From JAFEBO01 sp036392375 (GTDB lineage Bacteria; Planctomycetota; Phycisphaerae; Phycisphaerales; UBA1924), in the NCBI GenBank assembly GCA_036392375.1, contig DASVYC010000046.1, positions 1 through 64,000 on the forward strand: DNA of 64,000 bases. The letters are read 5' to 3'. The notes beneath the pieces are model-generated. The model did not search any database. It was not told the origin of the DNA and saw only the letters and a program-made list of their open reading frames with translations. Position 1 is the first letter of the stretch; every line of letters starts with the position of its first letter. A program made the position numbers and the translations under genes. Shown piece by piece: positions 24,643 to 32,392 of this stretch.

Positions 24643-25422
24643 GTGCCCACCGCGGTTATCAGCGACATCCACGCCAACGCCGAGGCCTTCAAGAGGGTTC
24701 TGGAAGACATCAACCGCCGGAAGATCGATCGGATCATCTGCCTCGGGGATGTGGTCGGGTACGGCCCCGATCCGCTTGAGTGCGTGGATCTGGTGCGTCG
24801 GCACTGCGCGTGGTCGCTGATGGGCAACCACGACTTCGCGGTCCTCTACGAGCCGACCAACTTCAACGCCGGCGCCGAGTCCGCCGCGTTCTGGACCCGC
24901 GATCAGTTCGACAAGGAGAGCGACGCCAAGCAGCGGGCGGATCGCTACGACTTCCTAGGGCGGCTCAAGGTCCGGATTGTCGAGCAGCAGCCCGACATGA
25001 CGTTTCCGCTGCTGGCCATCCACGGCTCCCCCCGTCGGCCCATCAACGAGTACATTTTTCCCGACGACGTCAACAACGCTCCCGACAAGATGGAAGCGAT
25101 CTTCGATCGCGTCACCACCGTCGCGATCTGCGGGCACACGCACGTGCCCGGCGTCTTCACCGGCGAGCCCGACTTCTACCCGCCCGACGAGCTGGGGCCC
25201 GATCACCGCTATCAGTTCCGCGAGGGCGAGAAGGCGATCATCAACGTCGGGAGCGTGGGCCAGCCGCGGGATCAGGACCCACGTGCGAGCTACGTCATCC
25301 TGTATCCCGAGTACGCGCAGTTCGTCCGCGTGGAGTACGACCCGAATGTGACCGCGACCAAGATCAAGCAGATCCCCCAGTTGCCCGCGTGGCTGGGTGA
25401 TCGGTTGTTCGAGGGGCGGTGA
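24643..25422 (+). CDS. Metallophosphoesterase (YfcE/ApaH-like family)
   Basis: The 259-residue protein starts at GTG 24643, VPTAVISDIHANAEAFKRVL. The dinuclear-metal phosphatase motifs are all present: D-x-H (SDIHAN), GDxxGYG (CLGDVVGYGPDPLE), GNHD (SLMGNHDFAV), the His of LLAIHGSPRR and GHTHVP near the end. GDVVGYGPDP and INVGSVGQPRDQDPRASYVI are typical of bacterial phosphoesterases of the YfcE/MPP-superfamily type, active on small phosphodiesters. The real substrate is unknown. A purine-rich CGAGG stands before the start. It is followed by a tiny possible frame and then yidC. Confidence 0.88.
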   Translation: MPTAVISDIHANAEAFKRVLEDINRRKIDRIICLGDVVGYGPDPLECVDLVRRHCAWSLMGNHDFAVLYEPTNFNAGAESAAFWTRDQFDKESDAKQRADRYDFLGRLKVRIVEQQPDMTFPLLAIHGSPRRPINEYIFPDDVNNAPDKMEAIFDRVTTVAICGHTHVPGVFTGEPDFYPPDELGPDHRYQFREGEKAIINVGSVGQPRDQDPRASYVILYPEYAQFVRVEYDPNVTATKIKQIPQLPAWLGDRLFEGR

Positions 25423-25553
25423 CCCAACCCCGGGTGCCGAAGCTCGGCAAGAAGCCGGGCGTCGGACCGGAATACATCGGGGGCTCGGGGACTGTTGATT
25501 CTGTGAAGGCCGCAGGCCTGCCGGGTTCATCCGCCGCCGCGGCGCACTCGTGA
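25419..25553 (+). CDS. Possible small ORF overlapping the phosphoesterase stop
   Basis: A GTG at 25419 overlaps the phosphoesterase stop by 4 bp (GTGA). It opens a frame for 44 residues (MTQPRVPKLGKKPGVGPEYI...AAGLPGSSAAAAHS) that ends 7 bp before yidC. The geometry is typical of translational coupling, but the composition is low-complexity. I can neither name it nor confirm that it is translated. Confidence 0.25.
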   Translation: MTQPRVPKLGKKPGVGPEYIGGSGTVDSVKAAGLPGSSAAAAHS

Positions 25554-25560
25554 TTCCATC

Positions 25561-27849
25561 ATGCCAAAGCAAGAGAACAAGTTGGTTCGTCCGCTCGCCG
25601 TCCTGGGCGCGATCCTGGTGATCGTGCTGGGCGGCGTGGTGTTCTACCGCTCGACCCAGCAGACGCAGCGGCAGATCCAGTCGCTGCCGGCGCCCGGCTC
25701 GGCAGCCGCGACACCCCCGGCTGGCGGGAGCGCGGCGACCCCGACAACGACGCCCCCGACAGCTGCGCCCCCGGCAAACACGCCCCCGGTGTCCGCGGCT
25801 CCGGCTGCCACCAATCCATCAATCCCGGCCCAATCTCCCACGGCGACGCCCGCCAGCAACGCCGATGCGCCGACCGGACCGGAGATCGATACGAGCGGGT
25901 GGAACGCCAAGGTGTGGCCCCCGACCGCGGCGGAGGGCGCGGGCACGCTGAGCGACAAGCACCTGATCGCGTCGTTCTCGAGCGTCGGTGCCGGGCTCAG
26001 CCAGCTCTCGCTGGCGGATCACTTCGAAACCATCGAGCGGACAACCCCGGTGATCGTCCAGCGGGAGCACCAAACGCCGCAGTACGGCCCCGACGGCCGC
26101 CCGCTCAAGACCGTGGACGGACGCGACCTGGTCGCGGTGGTCGCCCCGCTGGCCGCGATCGGCGTCGAGGTCAACGGCAAGTTCATGAACCTCAGCGTGG
26201 ACGCGGCGGGCTCGCTGTGGAAGCGGACCGGGCCGGCGTCGTTTGTCGCGGAGATCGCCGACGAGAAGGGCGACGCAGCGCTCCGGATCACCCGCGTGTA
26301 CTCGATCCCCGCCTCCGGGCGTCAGCTCGAGCTGGCGCAGAAGATCGAAAACGTCGGCGGCAGGCCGGTGCGGGTCCGCTGGTTCCAGATGGGTCCTGTC
26401 GATCTCCCCAAGGACGCGGCGACGTACATCGGGGAGAAGCGGCGCCTCCGCTTCGGTTATCTGCTCAGCCCCGCGTACGACACCACCCAGAGCTTCGTGC
26501 AGAGCCGAGAGTTCGTGATCGACCACGCCCACGCCCTGGGCACCTTCGGCCCCACCGGCTACGAGGCGGAGCTCAAGCACTGGCCCAATCCCACCAGCAT
26601 CGAGAACTCCTACGCGCTCTCGTGGATCGGGTTGACAAACCGCTACTTCGGTCTCGCCCTGCACGCCGCGGGCGCGGAGACCAGCGTCGCGGCCCGCAAG
26701 TTCTCCACCATCGACACCGTGGATCGTCTCGTGCTCCTGCGTCCGGCGCTCGCCAACGGCCAACGCGACGACGTGATGGCGTTGCGGACCACCAGCCCCA
26801 GCTACAGCGTCCCCGCGGGGGCGTCGCTGGACCTTTCGATGGATCTGTACGCCGGCGCGCTCATCCGCAGCGACATGCGGGCCGATCCGGCGGGCAAGGC
26901 CCTCTCGCTCGACGGCCTGGTGATCTACACCATGGGCGGCCCGTGCGCGTTCTGCACCTTTGACTTCCTCACCAGCGGGCTGCTCTGGCTGCTGGTCACG
27001 CTGCACAACTATGTGACGTTCGATTGGGCATTGTCGATCGTCCTGCTCGTGGTGATCGTCCGCACCATCCTGCACCCCGTGACCAAGTGGTCGCAGGTGC
27101 GCATGCAGCGCTTCGGCAAGCAGATGCAGGGCATGGCGCCCAAGCAGCAGAAGCTGAAAGAGAAGTACGGCCACGATCCCAAGCTGCTGCAGCAGGAGAC
27201 CGCCAAGCTGTGGCGCGAGGAGGGCATCAACCCGCTGGGCATGCTGGGATGCATCCCCATGTTCCTGCAGATGCCGATCTGGATCGCGCTGTACGCCACG
27301 CTCTTCTTCGCGGCCGAGCTGCGCCACCAGGCCGCGTTCTACGGCCTTTTCCAGTGGCTGGGGCACCCGACGTTCCTCGCGGACCTGTCGGTGCCCGACA
27401 TGCTGTACCAGATCACCGCAAAGCCCGAGGGCATCCACATCCCGCTCTTGAGCAGCCTGCTCGGCCCGATCCACGGGATCAACATCCTGCCGTTGATCTT
27501 TGCGGCGGTTCTGCACGTGCACCAGACCTACCTGACGCCTCAGACCGCGAACCTGACGCCCGAGCAGGAATCGCAGCAGAAGATGATCAAGTGGATGAGC
27601 GTGATCATGGTGCCGCTGTTCATGTACAACGCGCCCTCGGGTCTGACGATCTACTTCCTGGCCAACAGCGCCCTGGGCATCATCGAGCACAAGCGGATCC
27701 GCAAGCACATCGACAAGCACGATCTCCTGAACCTGGACAAGCTCAAGGCGGAGAAGGGCAAGAAGGGCCCGGGATTCCTGGCACGCATGCAGGAGCTGGC
27801 CGAGGCGCAGCGCAAGGCGGCCGAGACTCGAGCCCGCAAGGGCAGGTGA
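25561..27849 (+). CDS. yidC: Membrane protein insertase YidC
   Basis: YidC/Oxa1 insertase integrates proteins into the inner membrane alone or with SecYEG. The 762-residue protein starts MPKQENKLVRPLAVLGAILV (signal anchor, about residues 10-30). A long Pro/Ala/Thr linker (about 40-100) and the large periplasmic beta domain (about 105-450) follow. The membrane core shows NYVTFDWALSIVLLVVIVRT, HPVTKWSQVRMQRFGKQMQG, GINPLGMLGCIPMFLQMPIW and APSGLTIYFLANSALGIIEH. The conserved Arg in TM2 (VRTILHP) and the PSGLTIYF signature are present. It ends with a basic tail (RKAAETRARKGR). rnpA, rpmH and mnmE, the usual neighbours, are absent here. Confidence 0.95.
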   Translation: MPKQENKLVRPLAVLGAILVIVLGGVVFYRSTQQTQRQIQSLPAPGSAAATPPAGGSAATPTTTPPTAAPPANTPPVSAAPAATNPSIPAQSPTATPASNADAPTGPEIDTSGWNAKVWPPTAAEGAGTLSDKHLIASFSSVGAGLSQLSLADHFETIERTTPVIVQREHQTPQYGPDGRPLKTVDGRDLVAVVAPLAAIGVEVNGKFMNLSVDAAGSLWKRTGPASFVAEIADEKGDAALRITRVYSIPASGRQLELAQKIENVGGRPVRVRWFQMGPVDLPKDAATYIGEKRRLRFGYLLSPAYDTTQSFVQSREFVIDHAHALGTFGPTGYEAELKHWPNPTSIENSYALSWIGLTNRYFGLALHAAGAETSVAARKFSTIDTVDRLVLLRPALANGQRDDVMALRTTSPSYSVPAGASLDLSMDLYAGALIRSDMRADPAGKALSLDGLVIYTMGGPCAFCTFDFLTSGLLWLLVTLHNYVTFDWALSIVLLVVIVRTILHPVTKWSQVRMQRFGKQMQGMAPKQQKLKEKYGHDPKLLQQETAKLWREEGINPLGMLGCIPMFLQMPIWIALYATLFFAAELRHQAAFYGLFQWLGHPTFLADLSVPDMLYQITAKPEGIHIPLLSSLLGPIHGINILPLIFAAVLHVHQTYLTPQTANLTPEQESQQKMIKWMSVIMVPLFMYNAPSGLTIYFLANSALGIIEHKRIRKHIDKHDLLNLDKLKAEKGKKGPGFLARMQELAEAQRKAAETRARKGR

Positions 27850-27919
27850 TCCCGGAGAGTTTGGTTCGGCTCTGTGTGAGAAACCCGCGCGTGCTCGCGC
27901 GAAGTTGCAACAATGCATC

Positions 27920-29245
27920 ATGCAGGACCCCGCGAAGCCCGCTCCCTCGCCGCTCGCGTCGCACTGGTCGCTCGACCCGGCGATTGTGTATCTGAACCAC
28001 GGCTCCTTCGGCGCCACGCCCACGCGCGTGCTCGAGGCCCAGACCACCGTGCGGGCGCGGATGGAGTCCGAGGCGGTTCGGTTTTTCGTGGAGGAGCTGC
28101 AGGAGAAGATGGACGAGTGCCGCCGGGCCGTGGCGGGCTTTGTGGATTGCGACTGGGACGAACTGGCGATGTTGACGAACGCGACCGTGGGCGTTGCCAC
28201 CGCGCTCGAGAACATCCCGCTGCACCCCGGTGACGAGATCCTTGTGAACGATCACGAGTACCCGGCGTGCCTGAACAACGCGCGGCGGATCGCCGCCCGC
28301 GTCGGAGCAAGGGTCGTCACGGTCACGCTCCCATGGCCGCTGCCGGAGGGTTGCTCCAGCGACGAGGCAGCGTCGTTGATCGCCCGAACGATCCTCGACG
28401 GCGTGACGCCGCGGACCCGGATCGCGCTGCTCAGCCACGTCAGCAGCCCGAGTGGATTACTCCTACCGATCGAACGCATCATCCCCACCCTCCGCGAGCG
28501 CGGCATCCGCACCATTATCGACGGAGCCCACGCCCCGGGCATGGTGCCGACGCTCTCGCTGCGGACACTGGGCTGTGACTACTACACCGCGAACTGCCAC
28601 AAGTGGATCTGCTCGCCCAAGGGCTCGGCGTTCCTCTACGTCCGCCGCGAGCTGCACGCCACGACCCGTCCGCTGGTCCTGAGCAACAACGCCGAGAGCC
28701 CCAAGACCGGGCGACCACAGTTTCTCACCGAGTTCGACTTCCTCGGCACCGCCGACGTGTCGTCGATCCTCGCGATCCCCGAGGCGATCCGCACCATGGA
28801 GAGCATCGGGGCATCGCTTCCTGCGGCAGCGCCGCCGGAAGACTCATCCACGCACGCGGTCGCGCCGCATCTGGCGCGGTTCTATCCAGGCTTTGTCGCG
28901 TTGATGCGGCACAACCACTCGCTGGCGCTTCGGGGTCGGCGACTCGTCGTGGACGCGATGAAGATTCCCGCCGTCGCTCCCGAGGCCATGATCGGAACGA
29001 TCGCGTCGATCTTCATCCCAAGGTCGGGCCCGAACGCGGCGCCTTCGTCGCGTCCGCTCCACCGCCGCTACGCAGATGCGTTGCAGGAGCGGCTCATCGA
29101 CCGATGGGGAATCCAGGTCCCCGTCTGGTGGGTGCCCGGCACGCCGCAGCGTCTGGTGCGCATCAGCGCTCAGGCGTACAACACACCCGAGCAGTACGCA
29201 TACCTGCGTCACGCTCTTGAAACTGAGATCGCGGCGGAGCGTTGA
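27920..29245 (+). CDS. Class V aminotransferase-family PLP enzyme
   Basis: The 441 residues start MQDPAKPAPSPLASHWSLDP. Motifs of fold-type I, class V enzymes (isopenicillin-N-epimerase-like): YLNHGSFGATPTRVLEAQ, ELAMLTNATVGVATALENIP, SHVSSPSGLLLPIERIIPTL, IIDGAHAPGM with the PLP ring Asp, and ANCHKWICSPKG with Lys228 as Schiff-base lysine. The end reads VPGTPQRLVRISAQAYNTPE. Members include epimerases, cysteine desulfurase-like and ergothioneine-type lyases, and the precise reaction cannot be assigned. It follows yidC by 70 bp on the same strand, with no clear ribosome binding site and no functional link. Confidence 0.85.
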   Translation: MQDPAKPAPSPLASHWSLDPAIVYLNHGSFGATPTRVLEAQTTVRARMESEAVRFFVEELQEKMDECRRAVAGFVDCDWDELAMLTNATVGVATALENIPLHPGDEILVNDHEYPACLNNARRIAARVGARVVTVTLPWPLPEGCSSDEAASLIARTILDGVTPRTRIALLSHVSSPSGLLLPIERIIPTLRERGIRTIIDGAHAPGMVPTLSLRTLGCDYYTANCHKWICSPKGSAFLYVRRELHATTRPLVLSNNAESPKTGRPQFLTEFDFLGTADVSSILAIPEAIRTMESIGASLPAAAPPEDSSTHAVAPHLARFYPGFVALMRHNHSLALRGRRLVVDAMKIPAVAPEAMIGTIASIFIPRSGPNAAPSSRPLHRRYADALQERLIDRWGIQVPVWWVPGTPQRLVRISAQAYNTPEQYAYLRHALETEIAAER

Positions 29246-29286
29246 TCGCGCCGCTGCGACGTGTTGTTCGGCGGGATTCGACGCCG

Positions 29287-32163
29287 CTATTTCGCCTGGG
29301 GAGCCACGGTGACAACGATCGCGTTCTCGGGGGCCGCGTACTTCGCGAACGTGGCCTTGATCTCCTCGGCGGGCATCGCCGCGTAGACCTCGGGCTGCTT
29401 GAGCATGTCGTCGAGGCTGACGCCGCGGAAGGTGAGCGACTCCAGACGCGTCTGCCAGAATGCGGGCTCGATAAGCTGCTCCTCGAAGTTCTTGGCGAAC
29501 TGCTTGCGGGCGACCTCGAGTTCGCTCTCGGTGGGGCCGTCCTTGGCGAAGGCCGCGTACATCGACGCCAGCTTCTCGACCAGCGGCTGTACCTTGGCGG
29601 GCTCGGTGGGCGCGCCGGCGCTGAACACCCCGAAGCCTGGGTACGTCGTCCCCGAGCGCGATGAGGCACCGATGCTGTAGACAAGCTGGGCTTCCTCGCG
29701 CACTTCCTTCACCATCCGCGTCGAGAGCACGCGGGCGGCGATGCTCATGGCGTAAGCCTCGCGCAGGTTCTTCTGGTCCGGGCCGTAGAAGCCCGAGAGC
29801 ACGAAGGCCTGGGGCGTCGGGGTCTCGATCTTCTTCTCGATGACACGCGGACCGGCAGGGCGCGGCACGCGACGCTGCGTGGCAAACAACTCGGGCGTCA
29901 CGCGCTCTCGCGTGGCGAGCGAGCCGAAGTACTTCTCCACCAGTTCGACGGCACGCTCGCGGGGCAGATCACCCACGATCGCGATCTCGATGGGCGATGT
30001 CGCGATCGTCTTCTCCAGCCACGCCTGCGCCTTCTCGAGCGTGACGGCATCGATCTGCTCGGGCGTGGGCGGACGGAAGCGCGCGTCGTCGTCCGGGTAT
30101 GGCGCGGCGGCGGCGCTGCGCATGCCGAACATCATCGGGTTCTTCGTTGATTCGGCGAGCATCTCCTTGGCGGAGATCTTCATCTGGTCCAGTGCCGCGG
30201 CCTCGACCTTGGGCTCGGTGAGCAGCAGGTACGCGAGCTGGAAACCGATCTCGAGTTCCTCGGGGCTGCCGGAGATTGTGAGGTTCATCGAGTCGGACCC
30301 GCCCATGGCCATGCCGCCGCCGCCGCGACCGCCACGACCACCGCCACCGAAGCCGCCGCCGCGGACATTGACCTTCTTGCCGGTCATCAGCTCGCGGACG
30401 TCGGTGGAAGCGAGGTTCTTCGTCGCCGCGCGGGACCACGCGAGCTGGGCCGCGGAGGTGATGCCGCGGTTGTCGCTGGTTTCGAGCATCTCCCCGCCGT
30501 AGAGCGAGATCTGCACGTTGACCTGGTTCTTGCGCTGGTCCATGAAGCGGTAGTGCACACGGATGTTGTTGGCGAGCCAGCCCGACCAGACCTTGCTGGC
30601 GGCATGCTCGGTGAACTCCGTGAACTTCCCGCCGGCGGGCTCTCTGGCCATGAGCTGCGTCGCGCGGGCGGCCTCGGTCTCCTTGGTCGGTTGCACCGCT
30701 AGGGCCTTCAGACCCAGATCCAGAAGCTCCGACTCGGTGGGCACGCCGTCGCCTGAGGGCAGCACGGCGATGAACGCGACCGCCGTGGGATCAAACTCGA
30801 CGGCAAATCGCTTCGAGGCCTCATCGGTTGTGATCGAAGGCAGCAGATCGCGGTAGAGCTGCAGTCGCTGCGCGGGCGACATGATCGGTTCGCCGGCGGT
30901 AACCGCTCCGTTCATGCCCGAGATGATGCCTTGGGCGGGCGTCGTCGCCTCGGTCTCAACGGCACGCTCGGCACCGGCGATCAGTTCCTTCTTGGCGTCG
31001 TCGATCTCACGCGTGGTGAAGCCGAAGGCACGGGCACGCTGCAGCTCAAGGGCGAGTTCGCTGAGGGTCGTCTTCCACTGGCCGGGCTTGGCCGAGCCCG
31101 AGATGGTCGCGTCGTAAGTGAGGGTGTCGCCGCCCAGCGAAACGCGGGCGTTGAGGTAGGACGTGCCGCCCATAGCGTTCTTGTCCGAGAGACGACGGTT
31201 CATGGCCCGCGAAGCGAGCGTGGCGATCAGCTCCTCTCGCATGAGCGGGAGAGTCGTAACCGCCGCACGCGCGGGGCCGAGCTTGGTGATGCGGATGTCC
31301 TCGCTGCGGACCTCGGGATCGTGAGCAACAATCGCGAAGCTCTTCTGATACGCCTTGACGCCGGATTCCTGGCTGGTCGGTCTGGGCTTCTTGGGCAGAT
31401 CCGCGAACGTTGCCTTGATGACCTTGACGATGTTGGTCGGATCGGTGTCGGCGACGACCATCAGCGTCGCGTTCGACGCGGCGTACCACTTGCCGTAGTA
31501 ATCGCGGAAGTCTTGCTCCTGGACCGAGGCGATGGTCTCTTCGGTGCCGATGGTGATGCGCTGGCCGAGCAGCGAGCCGGGGGCGATGCGCTCGCGGACG
31601 TAGTAGCCGGTGCGCTGGCGACCCGACAGCCCGCGGCGGCGCTCTTCCTGGATGATGCCACGTTCTTCTTCGATCTCGTTGGGGAGCAGCGACATGCGGC
31701 CCACGACGTCGGCAAAGAACGTGAAGCCCTTGGTCAGCGTCTCCTCCTTGGTGTCGGGCAGCGACAGCTGATAGGTTGTCTGCTCGGAGTTGGTGAACGC
31801 GTTCTGATCGCGTCCGAACTGCATGCCCAGCGACTGGAAGAAGGGCACGAGCGTTCCGGGTGCGAAGTTCGCCGAGCCGTTGAAGGCCATGTGCTCGAGA
31901 TAGTGCGCGAGCCCCCGCTGGCGGTCGGTCTCATTCAACGCCCCGGAGTGGATGTGGATCCACATCGTCGCCCGCCCCGGCGGCACCGCGTGCTTCCGGA
32001 TGATGTAGCGCAGGCCGTTATCGAGTTCGCCCGTCACAAGCGACGGATCGCTCGGCAGCGGCTGAGCCTTTGCCTCCATGCCCACCCCGGTCCCGACCGC
32101 GCCCAAGCAAACCAGAGCGGCCAAGGCCAAACGGTGCAAGACAACGGACACGATCGTTCGCAT
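29287..32163 (-). CDS. Secreted M16-family zinc metallopeptidase (tandem domains)
   Basis: The 958-residue protein is a two-half M16 peptidase of the PqqL/insulinase type. The signal peptide MRTIVSVVLHRLALAALVCL...KAQ ends near residue 34. The active half has the inverted zinc motif HYLEH (His87, Glu90, His91) and the downstream glutamate in EEERGIIQEE. The second half (about residues 500-940) ends FEEQLIEPAFWQTRLESLTF. The centre carries a glycine-rich insertion near residue 620 (RGGGFGGGGRGGRGGGGMAM), unusual for the family. It probably degrades peptides outside the cytoplasm. GGAG in the leader supports the ATG at 32161-32163. It is convergent with the aminotransferase gene. Confidence 0.92.
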   Translation of the reverse strand: MRTIVSVVLHRLALAALVCLGAVGTGVGMEAKAQPLPSDPSLVTGELDNGLRYIIRKHAVPPGRATMWIHIHSGALNETDRQRGLAHYLEHMAFNGSANFAPGTLVPFFQSLGMQFGRDQNAFTNSEQTTYQLSLPDTKEETLTKGFTFFADVVGRMSLLPNEIEEERGIIQEERRRGLSGRQRTGYYVRERIAPGSLLGQRITIGTEETIASVQEQDFRDYYGKWYAASNATLMVVADTDPTNIVKVIKATFADLPKKPRPTSQESGVKAYQKSFAIVAHDPEVRSEDIRITKLGPARAAVTTLPLMREELIATLASRAMNRRLSDKNAMGGTSYLNARVSLGGDTLTYDATISGSAKPGQWKTTLSELALELQRARAFGFTTREIDDAKKELIAGAERAVETEATTPAQGIISGMNGAVTAGEPIMSPAQRLQLYRDLLPSITTDEASKRFAVEFDPTAVAFIAVLPSGDGVPTESELLDLGLKALAVQPTKETEAARATQLMAREPAGGKFTEFTEHAASKVWSGWLANNIRVHYRFMDQRKNQVNVQISLYGGEMLETSDNRGITSAAQLAWSRAATKNLASTDVRELMTGKKVNVRGGGFGGGGRGGRGGGGMAMGGSDSMNLTISGSPEELEIGFQLAYLLLTEPKVEAAALDQMKISAKEMLAESTKNPMMFGMRSAAAAPYPDDDARFRPPTPEQIDAVTLEKAQAWLEKTIATSPIEIAIVGDLPRERAVELVEKYFGSLATRERVTPELFATQRRVPRPAGPRVIEKKIETPTPQAFVLSGFYGPDQKNLREAYAMSIAARVLSTRMVKEVREEAQLVYSIGASSRSGTTYPGFGVFSAGAPTEPAKVQPLVEKLASMYAAFAKDGPTESELEVARKQFAKNFEEQLIEPAFWQTRLESLTFRGVSLDDMLKQPEVYAAMPAEEIKATFAKYAAPENAIVVTVAPQAK

Positions 32164-32199
32164 GTTGCAACTCCACGAGCGGCCAACGCCGATCGTGGC

Positions 32200-32228
32200 A
32201 GTGTACCAGAACTCGGCCAATCCACCAA
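32200..32228 (-). promoter_or_regulatory. Sigma-70-like promoter of the M16 peptidase
   Basis: On the minus strand TTGGTG (complement of 32223-32228), a 17-bp spacer and TACACT (complement of 32200-32205) put the start about 28 nt ahead of the ATG. Confidence 0.55.
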
Positions 32229-32392
32229 CTCCCAGCCCGCTCGCGCATCGCAACACGCGGCACGCTCCCCAACAAGAACAAGGTGGTCCCCCCTTTGACG
32301 CCCGATCCGATCGCCGCCAAAGCCACCGGGGTGACGTTGGCAACTGCCGAGCGTCACCCCGATGTTGGACCGCCATCCGCTTCTCGTGGGGG

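Noticed and set aside
25819..28215. 798-codon open frame antisense to yidC
   Set aside because: Shadow of a well-supported gene; sequence is full of Arg/His/Gln/Asp low-complexity and has no family features.
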